Positions 15,843 through 25,101 of a DNA stretch of 64,000 nucleotides are shown in pieces (the stretch's first letter is position 1; each line of letters begins with the position of its first letter). The stretch spans positions 1 to 64,000 of the forward strand of contig NZ_JBIGHW010000015.1 in NCBI RefSeq assembly GCF_043555875.1, read 5' to 3'. Under the pieces are notes generated by a model. The model did no database searches. It was not told the DNA's origin and saw only the letters and a program-made list of their open reading frames with translations. The translations under genes were made by a program, and so were the position numbers. The stretch is from Pelomonas margarita (GTDB lineage Bacteria; Pseudomonadota; Gammaproteobacteria; Burkholderiales; Burkholderiaceae_C).

Positions 15843-18830
15843 TCAGGGCTGCTGCAGCCGGTGCGCGCGCTGCAGAAAGCCGGTCATGCCCATGCGCTCG
15901 AACTCGGCCAGCGCCAGCGCCAGCGCGGCCGGCCAGGCGCTGTCCAGCTGCAGCTCGGCCTCTAGCAGCGCGGTGACGGCGGTCTCGTGGTCGGAATTGC
16001 GTTGCTCGCCGGCGCCCCGGGCCAGCGACAGGTAGCGGCGTGCCTGCACGGTGTCGCCCGCCTGGGCTGCCAGCCGGGCGGCGGCGCGGTAGGCCATGGC
16101 GCCGCCGATCCAGTCGTGCTGGCGGCCGCGCTTGAGCGCTCGTGCGATGTGGTGGCGCGCGGCAGCGTTGTCAGCCTGGGTGGACAGGATGTCGGCCAGC
16201 CAGCCGTGCTGGAAGCTGCTGTACAGGCCGCCGCCGCGCGGCGCCAGCCAGGCCGTGGCGTCGAGGATGTGCTGGCGGGCCAGCGGATCGGCGGCCGCCA
16301 TCCAGGCGCCGTAGGCCCCGGCGGCATGGCCCATGGCGCATGTGAACATGCTGCGCACCTGGGCGCCGACGCGGTGCGCCACGGCCGCGGCCTGGCGGGC
16401 GTCGGCCCAGCGGCCCTGCCACAGCAGCACGGCGGCGCGCCAGCCCTGGATGCTTGCTTCCACGGCGTGGCCGCTGCCGTCGAAGGGCTCCAGGGCCTCG
16501 GCGAACACCTCATGGGCGTCGCTGAAGCGGCCCTGGTCGCCCAGGACATAGGCGCGGCAGCACAGCGAGAACGACAAGCCGATGCGGTTGACGGCGTTTT
16601 TGCTGGCGCGCGGGCGCTGGCGCTGGATGGCCAGGTCCAGCATGGGGATGGCCTGGGCGTAGTCGGCCGCGGCGGCCTGCAGCTGGCCCACGGTGCCGGG
16701 CAGCTGGGCCAGCAGCGCGTGGTCGCCGCACTGCTGGGCCTGCTCGACGGCGGCGCGCGCGTGGCGCAGGCTGTCGCGCGTCTCGCCCAGCGCGTAGCCC
16801 ACGTAGGCCAGCCAGTACTCGGTGCGGGCGATGAGGCCGGCGTCGCCGTCGGCCTGGGCCAGCTGGGCGGCATGGCGCAACACGCGCAGGTCGTCCTGCG
16901 AGGCGTCGAACACGCAGGCCATGCCCAGCCGCTGCGCGACGCTGATCCAGCGGCGGCGGCGGCCGCGCCCGGCGTCGTCGCCGTCGGGCAGAAACTCCAG
17001 CGCGGCCAGCGCGGCGCGGAACTGCTTCTTGGCGCGGTCCAGCGCCGATGCGGCCAGCGCCTGGTCACCCGCGGCCTCGGCATGCAGGCCGGCGGCGGGC
17101 CAGTCATTGGCGGCGGCGGCGTGGTAGGCCAGCTGCTCGTGCAGCTCGGCGCCGCCGCGCGCGCGCAGCTCGGTGCTGATGCGCCGGTGCAGCGCCTGGC
17201 GCTCGTGCAGGCCAGTGGCTTCGTAGACGACGTCGCGCGTGATGCCGTGCTTGAAGCGCAGCAGGCCGGGGCTCTGATCCGGGAAGATGAAGTCCTGCCC
17301 GGCCAGCGCGCGCACGTCGGGGTGCTGCTCGCCGCAGCCGCTGAGGGCTTCGAGCAGCCACACCGGGATGACGGTGCCGATGACGGCGGCCAGCCGCACC
17401 AGCCGCGCCTGCTCTGGCGGCAGCCGGCCCATGCGCGACTCCACCAGCGCCGCCAGCCATGCGGCGCTGCTCTGCCCGGCCACCAGGCTGGCGCCCGCGT
17501 CGGCCGCCGCGTGGCACAGCTCCTCAATGAACAGCGGGTTGCCGCCGGCGTGGCGTCGCACCTCGGCGGCGATGAAGGGGTCTCCCTGAGGCAGCAGCTG
17601 TTGCACGGCGTGGGCGGACTCGCAGTCCGTCAGCGGCGGCAGTGTGATCAGCAGCTGGGCATGGTCATCATGGGCGCCCAGGCCGGTGCCGCCGGGCTGA
17701 GGGCGGCTGGCGGTCAGCAGCAGCAGTGGCAGGCCCTGGCGCTCGGCGGTGGTGCGCAGCCGGTGCAGCAGGCGCAGCGAGGCGTCGTCGGCCCATTGCA
17801 GGTCGTCGACGAACACCAGCTGCGGCATGCGTCGGGCCAGCGCGAGCAGCAGGTCCAGCAGCGCATCGGCGCGCTGCGGCGCGGCGCTGGCCTGGGCGTC
17901 GACCAGCTCGGGTGGCGCGTCGGTCATGCCGTCCATCGCGCGCAGCATCTGCAGGAAGGGCTGCAGCGGCTCGGCACTGAGGTAGCTCTCGCAGTAGCCG
18001 CGGTGGATGTGGCAGGGCTGCTCGGCCTGGTCGACGACGTGGCGCAGGAATTCCTCGGTGAGCCGGGTCTTGCCCACGCCGGCGCCGGCGCGCACGCCCA
18101 GCCAGCGGGTCTGACCGGACAGCGTGTCGGCCATGGCGGCCGACAGCGTGGCCAGCTCGTCGCCGCGGCCCACGAAGGGCGCCAGCCCACGCCGCATGCT
18201 GGCCTCGTAGCGCCGGCTCACGGCGGCGCGGCCCAGCACGCGGTAGGCCGCCAGCGGCGTGGCGCGGCCGCGCAGCTGAAGCGAGAAGCGTGCGCCGGTC
18301 TCGAAGAACTGCGCCTGCAGGCCCAGGCTCTCCTCGCTGGCGATGATCTCGTCGCGTTTGGCGGCCTCGCTCAGGCGGGCGGCGATGTTGGGCGCATTGC
18401 CCAGCAGCTCGAAGCGGCCGCGCATCTGGTCGCCCTCGCCCACAAGCACGATGCCGGCGTGGATGCCGCTGTGCAGCGTCAGGCCAGGGAAGTCGGCGGG
18501 CAGAGGGCCGGGCGGGCGCAGGCCGCGCACGGCGGCGTGCAGCTCCAGCGCGGCCTCGGTCGCGCGGCGGCCGTCGTCCTCGCGCACCTCGGGGTGGCCG
18601 AACACGGCCAGCATGCCGTCGCCCTGGATGCGCGCGATGACACCGCCGTGGTGCGGCACGATGCGTTCGTACAGGTCGCGCAGGGCCGCCAGCATGGTGG
18701 CGTAATGCTCTGCCTCCATCCACTCGGCCATCGCGGTGGAGCCGCTGAGGTCGACGAACAGCAGCGTCAGCAGGCGGCGCTGGCCTGCGGCCTGGGGGCC
18801 GGTGGCGGTGGAGGCAGGGGACAGAGTCAC
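15843..18830 (-). CDS. Class III adenylate/guanylate cyclase fused to an AAA-type ATPase and TPR region
   Basis: The 995-residue signalling protein starts with a class III cyclase domain (about 20-190). It has LLFVDLSGST (first metal Asp), RIQGDGMLAVFGHP (second metal Asp) and APNIAARLSEAA, which keeps the transition-state Asn and Arg, so it is probably active. Next is an AAA_16/STAND ATPase (about 215-480) with Walker A GVRAGAGVGKTRL and Walker B QLVFVDDLQWAD. The C-terminal half is helical TPR-like. Such proteins sense cues through the TPR/NTPase part and make cAMP or cGMP. The start is GTG at 18830 with no obvious ribosome site, so it may lie slightly elsewhere. A GAGEQR-rich end precedes the stop. 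The neighbouring gene on the same strand is another cyclase-like protein. Confidence 0.88.
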   Translation of the reverse strand: MTLSPASTATGPQAAGQRRLLTLLFVDLSGSTAMAEWMEAEHYATMLAALRDLYERIVPHHGGVIARIQGDGMLAVFGHPEVREDDGRRATEAALELHAAVRGLRPPGPLPADFPGLTLHSGIHAGIVLVGEGDQMRGRFELLGNAPNIAARLSEAAKRDEIIASEESLGLQAQFFETGARFSLQLRGRATPLAAYRVLGRAAVSRRYEASMRRGLAPFVGRGDELATLSAAMADTLSGQTRWLGVRAGAGVGKTRLTEEFLRHVVDQAEQPCHIHRGYCESYLSAEPLQPFLQMLRAMDGMTDAPPELVDAQASAAPQRADALLDLLLALARRMPQLVFVDDLQWADDASLRLLHRLRTTAERQGLPLLLLTASRPQPGGTGLGAHDDHAQLLITLPPLTDCESAHAVQQLLPQGDPFIAAEVRRHAGGNPLFIEELCHAAADAGASLVAGQSSAAWLAALVESRMGRLPPEQARLVRLAAVIGTVIPVWLLEALSGCGEQHPDVRALAGQDFIFPDQSPGLLRFKHGITRDVVYEATGLHERQALHRRISTELRARGGAELHEQLAYHAAAANDWPAAGLHAEAAGDQALAASALDRAKKQFRAALAALEFLPDGDDAGRGRRRRWISVAQRLGMACVFDASQDDLRVLRHAAQLAQADGDAGLIARTEYWLAYVGYALGETRDSLRHARAAVEQAQQCGDHALLAQLPGTVGQLQAAAADYAQAIPMLDLAIQRQRPRASKNAVNRIGLSFSLCCRAYVLGDQGRFSDAHEVFAEALEPFDGSGHAVEASIQGWRAAVLLWQGRWADARQAAAVAHRVGAQVRSMFTCAMGHAAGAYGAWMAAADPLARQHILDATAWLAPRGGGLYSSFQHGWLADILSTQADNAAARHHIARALKRGRQHDWIGGAMAYRAAARLAAQAGDTVQARRYLSLARGAGEQRNSDHETAVTALLEAELQLDSAWPAALALALAEFERMGMTGFLQRAHRLQQP

Positions 18831-18921
18831 AACGCCCGGGATGCTAGCGGCTGTCGCCCCCGCTTTCGCCGAGATCGTGCGCTAGTTGGGGGCTGGCTCT
18901 AGACAACGTGCGGGGCGCCGC

Positions 18922-20172
18922 TCAGGCGTGCAGCGGGTGCAGGTCGGGGTCGGCCACGGTGCGGGCCACGGTGACCGGCAGGTCTTCCTCGCGCAGGCCC
19001 AGGTAGATGGGCTCGCCGTTGCGGCGGTGGATGTTGATCTTGGCGTTGTAGACGCGGTGGATCAGGCCGTGCTTGTCAGCGATCTGGTACTCGCTGATGC
19101 CCCACAGCCCGGTGCTGTCGCGCCGACCGGTCAGGTAGCAGGCGATCTCGTCGACCTCGGAGCCGGCCAGCCGCAGGCCGTTGAGGCTGCGCAGCGGGGC
19201 GCGTGTGCGCTCGACGAAGTCCAGGCTGTCGATGCGCACGTCCTCGCCGGTGGCGGCGTCGTGCATCAGCGTGTTGAACTTGCCCACCAGGATCTGGCCG
19301 GGCTGGGCGTTGTCGATCATGCGCGCCAGCTCGATGGTGACCTGGCCGACCAAGTAGCTGAACGAGGTCGGGTTCAGGCCCTCGGATTGGTAGAACTCGT
19401 AGTGCGAGCCGACGTGGAAGCAGGCGCGCAGCCGAGGCACGGACTCGGGCCGCGTTGCGCGCTCCTGGGCCAGCGCGTTGTCGGCCAGGATGAACTGCAT
19501 CAGCTGGTACAGCTCGACATTGGCCTCCACGCCGCGCATGCGGTTCCAGATGTAGAAGCCGTCGCCCGTGGTGGTGCGGGCGAAGTTGATGTTGATCTCG
19601 CGATCCAGCAGCTTGGCGTAGGCGGCGTTGACGGAGCAGGACAGGCTGTTGAGCTGCACCACCTGCTGCAGCGGCGTGAGCAGCGAGAAGCCGACGGCGT
19701 CGAACAGGATGACGGCGCGGTCTTCCACCAGGCGCACGCCGTAGCGCGCGGCGATGGCGGCGATCAGCGGCAGGCCCAGGCCGTCCTCGGGCGCGAACGG
19801 CAGTTCGATGAGGCGGGGGCGCACGTCCAGCGCGCTGGCCACGCGGTCGAACTCGGCGGCCTCCAGGTGCTCCTGGTTGGACAGGAGCTTGTCCAGCAGC
19901 CGGGCGCGGCGCGTCAGCTCGGCCGGCGGCAGGTGGCCGTCGCCCAGCGCGAACTCGGTCAGCAGCGGGTGCGGCGCAACGATGACGCGCAGCCCGCGGG
20001 CCTCGGGCGTCCAGCCGAACAGCAGGTTGTCGCCGAGGTTCCACAGCGCGTAGAGCGCCTGGTCCAGCAGGATGATGTTGTCGCGAAGCTGGTTCTCGCC
20101 CAGGCCCGCCGGCGCCGGATAGGCCATGAAGCCGTCCAGCCATGAACGGCGTTTGCGCAACTCTTCTTTCAC
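18922..20172 (-). CDS. Nucleotide cyclase-like protein with a missing catalytic Asn
   Basis: The 416-residue protein has an unrecognised helical N-terminal half and a C-terminal class III cyclase-like fold. The fold shows AVILFDAVGFSLL (first metal Asp), FARTTTGDGFYIWNRM (second metal Asp), and a segment aligning with the GDVVNLASRL helix that here reads GQVTIELARMID. The transition-state Asn is Ile, while the Arg is kept, so normal cyclase activity is doubtful; a regulatory or altered-substrate role is possible. The GTG at 20172 was chosen because CGGAGC precedes it; a TTG at 20238 would add 22 residues. It lies 91 bases upstream of the large cyclase gene on the same strand and may be co-transcribed with it. 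Confidence 0.65.
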   Translation of the reverse strand: MKEELRKRRSWLDGFMAYPAPAGLGENQLRDNIILLDQALYALWNLGDNLLFGWTPEARGLRVIVAPHPLLTEFALGDGHLPPAELTRRARLLDKLLSNQEHLEAAEFDRVASALDVRPRLIELPFAPEDGLGLPLIAAIAARYGVRLVEDRAVILFDAVGFSLLTPLQQVVQLNSLSCSVNAAYAKLLDREININFARTTTGDGFYIWNRMRGVEANVELYQLMQFILADNALAQERATRPESVPRLRACFHVGSHYEFYQSEGLNPTSFSYLVGQVTIELARMIDNAQPGQILVGKFNTLMHDAATGEDVRIDSLDFVERTRAPLRSLNGLRLAGSEVDEIACYLTGRRDSTGLWGISEYQIADKHGLIHRVYNAKINIHRRNGEPIYLGLREEDLPVTVARTVADPDLHPLHA

Positions 20173-20326
20173 AAGCGGGCTCCGATGAAGAAGCCTGGAT
20201 TGTCTTTCAGAGCCGTGACTTTTTACGCAAATTGACAAGCCGACTCGGCGGCGCAGCCCCGGCCACCGGCCTGCTGCGCCGGCGACTCGGCTCGTGGGGA
20301 CGACATGCGACGGGTGCGCATGCAGC

Positions 20327-20551
20327 TCAGGCGCGGCGGGCCGTGACGGTCACGCGCGGCAGCTGGGCCACCTCGCGCTGGGCGTAGCCGGTCACGACGA
20401 CGCGGGGCAGCTGCACCACGGTCTTGACGGCCTTGCCGGTGACGACGACGCGCGGCAGCTGGTGCACGGTCTGCGGGGCGGCGCTGGCGGCCAGGGCGGT
20501 GAAGGCAAAGGCGGCGATGGCGGCGGCCTGGATCAGAACGGTGGTCTTCAT
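20327..20551 (-). CDS. Small secreted protein with three QLPRVVVTG repeats
   Basis: The 74-residue protein has a clean signal peptide (MKTTVLIQAAAIAAFAFTAL then AASAAPQ). The whole mature part is three copies of a unit with a 16-residue period: VHQLPRVVVTGKA (29-41), VVQLPRVVVTGYA (45-57) and VAQLPRVTVTARR (61-73). The ribosome site AGGAGA is well placed. It is paralogous to the protein at 10068-10358, which has two diverged copies. The unit resembles the TonB-box/plug entry of TonB-dependent receptors, so binding to TonB or to an outer-membrane partner is one idea. No known family was recognised. It is transcribed divergently from uvrA. Confidence 0.7.
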   Translation of the reverse strand: MKTTVLIQAAAIAAFAFTALAASAAPQTVHQLPRVVVTGKAVKTVVQLPRVVVTGYAQREVAQLPRVTVTARRA

Positions 20552-20728
20552 GGTGGTTTCTCCTGGTGTTCGCACTGCGGAATCGCGGTGTCGATGGCAG
20601 GCAGTGTGCGCAGCCGCGCCGGGCGCCGCGAGGCGCTTGCGATGAACCGCAGGCGGGGCGTGGTGAGCTGCGGCAAGCCAGGATGAAGCGCCGCGCCTAT
20701 CATGGCCGGTTCGCTTGCAGGCGCCGCC

Positions 20729-23623
20729 ATGTCCCATCCGCAGTCTCCCGAATCCCGTTTCATCCGCGTGCGCGGCGCGCGCACGCACAACCTGAAAAAC
20801 ATCGACGTCGACCTGCCGCGGCACTCGCTGGTGGTCATCACCGGCCTGTCGGGCTCGGGCAAGTCGTCGCTGGCCTTCGACACGCTGTACGCGGAAGGCC
20901 AGCGGCGCTACGTGGAAAGCCTGTCCAGCTACGCGCGGCAGTTCCTGCAGCTGATGGACAAGCCCGATGTGGACGTCATCGAGGGCCTGTCGCCGGCCAT
21001 CTCCATCGAGCAGAAGGCCACCTCGCACAACCCGCGCTCGACCGTGGGCACCGTCACGGAGATCCACGACTATCTGCGCCTGCTCTACGCTCGCGCCGGC
21101 ACGCCCTTCTGCCCCGACCACGACCTGCCGCTGGAAGCGCAGTCCGTCAGCCAGATGGTGGACGCGGTGCTGGCCCTGCCCGACGAGAGCAAGCTGATGC
21201 TGCTGGCACCCGTGGTGCGCGACCGCAAGGGCGAGTTCGTGGAGCTGTTCCAAGACCTGCAGGCACAAGGCTATGTGCGCTTCCGCGTCGACGGCGCGAC
21301 GGTGGAGGCGCCCGACATCCCGGCGCTGAAGAAGGCCGAGAAGCACGACATCGACGTCGTCATCGACCGTATCAAGCTGCGCCATGACAGCGCCGACAGC
21401 CTGCGCCAGCGCCTGGCCGAGAGCTTCGAGGCCGCGCTGCGCCTGGCCGATGGCCGCGCGCTGGTGATGGACATGGATTCAGGCGCCACCACGCTGTTCT
21501 CCAGCAAGTTCGCCTGCCCGGTGTGCTCGTACTCGCTGCCCGAGCTGGAGCCGCGTCTGTTCTCCTTCAATTCGCCGGTGGGCGCCTGCCCCAGCTGCGA
21601 GGGGCTGGGCCAGGTCACGGTGTTCGACGAGGACCGCGTGGTGGCCTTCCCGACGCTCAGCCTCGCCAGCGGGGCTGTGAAGGGCTGGGACCGCCGCAAC
21701 CCCTACACCTTCTCCATGCTGGAGGCCGTGGCCGCGCACTACAGCTTCGACGTGGAAGCGCCGTGGGACAGCCTGCCCGCCGACGTCCAGCAGGTGCTGC
21801 TGCATGGCTCGGGCGAGACCGAGATTGCCTTCACCTACCAGGCCGAGACGGCCAGCGGCAAGAAGCGCTCGGTCAAGCGCAGCCATGCCTTCGAGGGCAT
21901 CTTGCCGACGCTGTCGCGCCGCTACAAGGAGACCGACTCGACTGCCGTGCGCGAGGACCTGGCCCGCTACATGGCTGCCAAGCCCTGCCCGCACTGCGAG
22001 GGCTCGCGCCTGCGCCGCGAGGCGCGCAACGTCGTGCTGCAGCCCGCCGACGCGCCCGCCGGCACGCGCGGCCGCCCCATCTACGAGGTGGAACATTCGA
22101 CGCTGCGTGAGTGCCTGCACTACTTCGAGGGCCTGACGCTCAAGGGCAACAAGGCCGACATCGGCGACAAGGTCATCCGCGAGATCGCGTCGCGCCTGCG
22201 CTTCCTGAACGACGTGGGCCTGAACTACCTGAGCCTGGACCGCAGCGCCGACACGTTGTCCGGCGGCGAGGCGCAACGCATCCGTCTGGCCAGCCAGATC
22301 GGCTCGGGCCTCACCGGCGTCATGTACGTGCTGGACGAGCCCAGCATTGGCCTGCACCAGCGCGACAACGACCGGCTCATCGCCACGCTGCGCCGGCTGC
22401 GCGACCTGGGCAACTCGGTGCTCGTCGTCGAGCATGACGAGGACGCCATTCGCGCCGCCGACTGGGTGCTGGACCTCGGCCCCGGCGCCGGCGTGCACGG
22501 CGGCCGCGTGATGGCCCAGGGCACGCCCGACGAGGTGGCCGCCAACCCGAACTCACCCACCGGCCGCTACCTGAGCGGCGCCGCGCGCATCGAGGTGCCG
22601 GCCACGCGTCACACGGCGCCCGAAGGCCAGGTGCTGCGCATCGTCAACGCCCGGGGCAACAACCTGAAAGGCGTGACGGTGGACATCCCGGTCGGCGTGC
22701 TGACCTGCGTGACTGGCGTCTCGGGCTCGGGCAAGAGCACGCTGGTGAACGACACGCTGTACGCAGCTGTCGCCAAGAAGCTGTACCAGAGCCACGCCGA
22801 CCCCGAGGCCCACGACGAGATCGAGGGCCTGGACGCGTTCGACAAGGTCATCAACGTCGACCAGTCGCCCATCGGCCGCACACCGCGCTCCAACCCCGCC
22901 ACCTACACCGGCCTGTTCACGCCCATCCGCGAGTTGTTCGCCGAGATGCCCACGGCGCGCGAGCGCGGCTACGGCCCCGGGCGCTTCAGCTTCAACGTGG
23001 CCGGCGGCCGCTGTGAGGCCTGCCAGGGTGACGGCGTGCTGAAGGTGGAGATGCACTTCCTGCCCGACGTCTACGTGCCCTGCGACGTCTGTCAGGGCCG
23101 GCGCTACAACCGCGAGACGCTGGAGGTGCTCTACAAGGGCAAGAGCATCACCGATGTGCTGAACATGACGGTGGAGGATGCCTTCCACCTGTTCAACGCC
23201 GTGCCCACGCTGGCGCGCAAGCTGCAGACGCTGCTGGACGTGGGCCTGGGCTACGTGAAGCTGGGCCAGAGCGCCACGACGCTGTCCGGCGGCGAGGCGC
23301 AGCGCGTGAAGCTGGCGCTGGAGCTCTCCAAGCGCGACACCGGTCGCACGCTCTACATCCTGGACGAGCCCACCACGGGCCTGCATTTCGCCGACATCGC
23401 GCTGCTGCTGAAGGTGCTGCACCAGCTGCGCGACGCGGGCAACACCATCGTCGTCATCGAGCACAACCTGGACGTCATCAAGACGGCCGACTGGCTGATC
23501 GACATGGGCCCCGAGGGCGGGGCGGGCGGCGGCACGTTATTGGTGGCCGGCACGCCGGAAGACGTGGCTGCCTGCGAGGCCAGTCACACGGGGCGCTACC
23601 TGGCGCCGCTGCTGCGGCGCTGA
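20729..23623 (+). CDS. uvrA: UvrABC system protein A
   Basis: UvrA is the damage-sensing ATPase of nucleotide excision repair and loads UvrB. The ~964-residue protein has all hallmarks: opening FIRVRGARTHNLKNIDVDLP, first Walker A GLSGSGKSSLAF, zinc finger CPVC...CPSC, and ABC signature LSGGEAQRIRLASQIG. It continues with second Walker A GVSGSGKSTLVND, second zinc finger CEACQGDG...CDVCQGRR, second signature LSGGEAQRVKLALELSKR, and Walker B ILDEPTTGLHF. The start at 20729 gives MSHPQSPESRF; an ATG at 20702 would add nine residues and cannot be excluded. No LexA-like box was seen upstream. It ends directly against the convergent PEP-CTERM gene. Confidence 0.96.
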   Translation: MSHPQSPESRFIRVRGARTHNLKNIDVDLPRHSLVVITGLSGSGKSSLAFDTLYAEGQRRYVESLSSYARQFLQLMDKPDVDVIEGLSPAISIEQKATSHNPRSTVGTVTEIHDYLRLLYARAGTPFCPDHDLPLEAQSVSQMVDAVLALPDESKLMLLAPVVRDRKGEFVELFQDLQAQGYVRFRVDGATVEAPDIPALKKAEKHDIDVVIDRIKLRHDSADSLRQRLAESFEAALRLADGRALVMDMDSGATTLFSSKFACPVCSYSLPELEPRLFSFNSPVGACPSCEGLGQVTVFDEDRVVAFPTLSLASGAVKGWDRRNPYTFSMLEAVAAHYSFDVEAPWDSLPADVQQVLLHGSGETEIAFTYQAETASGKKRSVKRSHAFEGILPTLSRRYKETDSTAVREDLARYMAAKPCPHCEGSRLRREARNVVLQPADAPAGTRGRPIYEVEHSTLRECLHYFEGLTLKGNKADIGDKVIREIASRLRFLNDVGLNYLSLDRSADTLSGGEAQRIRLASQIGSGLTGVMYVLDEPSIGLHQRDNDRLIATLRRLRDLGNSVLVVEHDEDAIRAADWVLDLGPGAGVHGGRVMAQGTPDEVAANPNSPTGRYLSGAARIEVPATRHTAPEGQVLRIVNARGNNLKGVTVDIPVGVLTCVTGVSGSGKSTLVNDTLYAAVAKKLYQSHADPEAHDEIEGLDAFDKVINVDQSPIGRTPRSNPATYTGLFTPIRELFAEMPTARERGYGPGRFSFNVAGGRCEACQGDGVLKVEMHFLPDVYVPCDVCQGRRYNRETLEVLYKGKSITDVLNMTVEDAFHLFNAVPTLARKLQTLLDVGLGYVKLGQSATTLSGGEAQRVKLALELSKRDTGRTLYILDEPTTGLHFADIALLLKVLHQLRDAGNTIVVIEHNLDVIKTADWLIDMGPEGGAGGGTLLVAGTPEDVAACEASHTGRYLAPLLRR

Positions 23624-24457
23624 TCAGGCCCGGGCCGCCGCCGTGCGGCGGGCGCGCCAGCCCAGCAGCAGCAGGCCCAGTGCGGCCATGGCCCAGGTGC
23701 TGGGTTCGGGCACGGCCGGCGTGATGGACGGCACCTCGGCCACGCGCACCGTGCCCGGCGGCAGGGTCGGCGTGCCCAGGTCCACCAGCGACGGCAGGCC
23801 GCCACCAGCGACGCGCGTGCCGCCGCCGGCCGGGCTGCCGCCACCGATCAGGCTGCCACCACCGCTGTTGGTGCCGCTGCTGCTGGCCAGCGTCGGCACG
23901 CCCGACTGCTGGGCGAAGCTGTCCGGCGCGGCGGCCGCCATCGGGCCGGCACCCGGGGCCTCGAACTCCAGCGGCGTGTTGTTGTCGGCCTCGCGCGCGG
24001 CCGAGGCCACGTTGCCAGCGCCTGACGGCGCCACGGCCGCCGGCTTCTCCAGGCGCTTGATGCGGCTGACGTTGCGGCAGACCGTGGGCACCAGGATGCA
24101 CTGGCCGTCCTCGCAGTACACGAGGCCGCGCTCCTGGGTCTTGGCGGTCCACCGGGTGCGTGTCACCGTCTTGCAGACTGCCCCCGGCCCGAAATGCATC
24201 TCGCTAATCTCGGGCGCGTACTCGGCGCGGCCCTGGCCCTTGATGGCGTCGCGCTCGATGACGGCGATGTCGTCGTAGCTGCGGGCCTTCATGCGCGCCT
24301 TGAGCTTTTCGCGGGTCGCGGCCGGGATGTCCTGGTAGCGGTCCACGGCGGCCACCACGTCGCCCATGAAGGGGTTGGCGCCCGGGCGGTCCCAGTTGCA
24401 CTGGGGCAGCGTGGTGCCGGCAGAGACGGCAAGAGCAAGCGTGGCAATCAAGGACAT
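23624..24457 (-). CDS. MHFG-type PEP-CTERM protein
   Basis: The 277-residue exported protein carries EISEMHFGPGAVC, the signature of the MHFG family, with three further cysteines (CEDGQC and TVCRN) likely in disulfides. A Gly/Ser-rich linker leads to a C-terminal sorting signal: PAVPEPSTWAMAALGLLLLG and a basic tail RARRTAAARA. That is the classical PEP-CTERM tripartite signal cleaved by exosortase. The N-terminus MSLIATLALAVSAG is the signal peptide; an ATG 14 codons upstream at 24499 is an alternative. No exosortase gene is in the window. The gene abuts uvrA, tail to tail. Its role is unknown; PEP-CTERM proteins usually reach the surface or biofilm matrix. Confidence 0.85.
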   Translation of the reverse strand: MSLIATLALAVSAGTTLPQCNWDRPGANPFMGDVVAAVDRYQDIPAATREKLKARMKARSYDDIAVIERDAIKGQGRAEYAPEISEMHFGPGAVCKTVTRTRWTAKTQERGLVYCEDGQCILVPTVCRNVSRIKRLEKPAAVAPSGAGNVASAAREADNNTPLEFEAPGAGPMAAAAPDSFAQQSGVPTLASSSGTNSGGGSLIGGGSPAGGGTRVAGGGLPSLVDLGTPTLPPGTVRVAEVPSITPAVPEPSTWAMAALGLLLLGWRARRTAAARA

Positions 24458-24664
24458 CGGGAAGCCCGGAAAGGGGTTGGCGCCCAAGGTCGGGCGCATG
24501 TCCTAAATCTTAGGGATTCACAGGGTTTCCACGCGTGGCGAACACCCGAAGAGGGGGTGTCTGCGCGGTGCGAAATGTCACGCAAACCAGGGAAACGGCG
24601 AAAGGTGGCTGGTGGCGGCATTGCTGCTATCGTGCCGACCGCTGTAGCTACCCCCTGTCCTGCC

Positions 24665-25078
24665 ATGCCCGACCGCGCCTCGCCGCTGGTGCTCTATGTC
24701 GAAGACGACCGCATCCATCTGATCCTGATGGAAGAGGTTTTCCGGCTGATGCCGGAACTGGCGCTGCGCTGTGCGGACAGTGGCGAAGAGGCGCTGGCGG
24801 TGCTGGCGCAGTGCCAGCCCGACGTGCTGCTGGTGGACATGAACCTCAGCGACATGACCGGCGTCGAACTGCGCATCCGGGTGGCCGCCGATGCGGCGTT
24901 GTCGGCCGCGCTGGCCGGCGCCCGGTGGGTGGCGCTGTCGGCCGACGACCCGCCGGACACCGTGCGCGCCGCCCGCGAAGCCGGCTTCGACGACTACTGG
25001 CTCAAGCCCATCGACGTGCTGCAACTGCAGGCGGGGTTGCGGCAGATGCTGGCCTCCCGGCCTGCCCCGCCGCGCTGA
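24665..25078 (+). CDS. Single-domain response regulator (CheY-like receiver)
   Basis: The 137-residue protein is one receiver domain with no output domain. It begins LVLYVEDDRIHL (acidic pair), has the phospho-acceptor Asp in VLLVDMNLSDMTGVELR, the switch Ser in VALSADD and the conserved Lys in YWLKPID. Such proteins relay phosphate or act by protein contact, as CheY does. No histidine kinase adjoins it, so its partner is unknown. It is divergent from the PEP-CTERM gene (208-base gap without other features) and convergent with the SWIB gene across a terminator. Confidence 0.87.
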   Translation: MPDRASPLVLYVEDDRIHLILMEEVFRLMPELALRCADSGEEALAVLAQCQPDVLLVDMNLSDMTGVELRIRVAADAALSAALAGARWVALSADDPPDTVRAAREAGFDDYWLKPIDVLQLQAGLRQMLASRPAPPR

Positions 25079-25101
25079 GCGCGACGGCTGCCACCAAAGA
25101 A

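Noticed and set aside
15987..18902. 971-codon plus-strand frame opposite the large cyclase gene
   Set aside because: No domain motifs and strong amino-acid bias; the minus strand has clear cyclase, Walker and TPR features.
18903..20238. TTG start at 20238 for the cyclase-like gene
   Set aside because: The GTG at 20172 has a CGGAGC ribosome-like site; the 22 extra residues show no family-like sequence.
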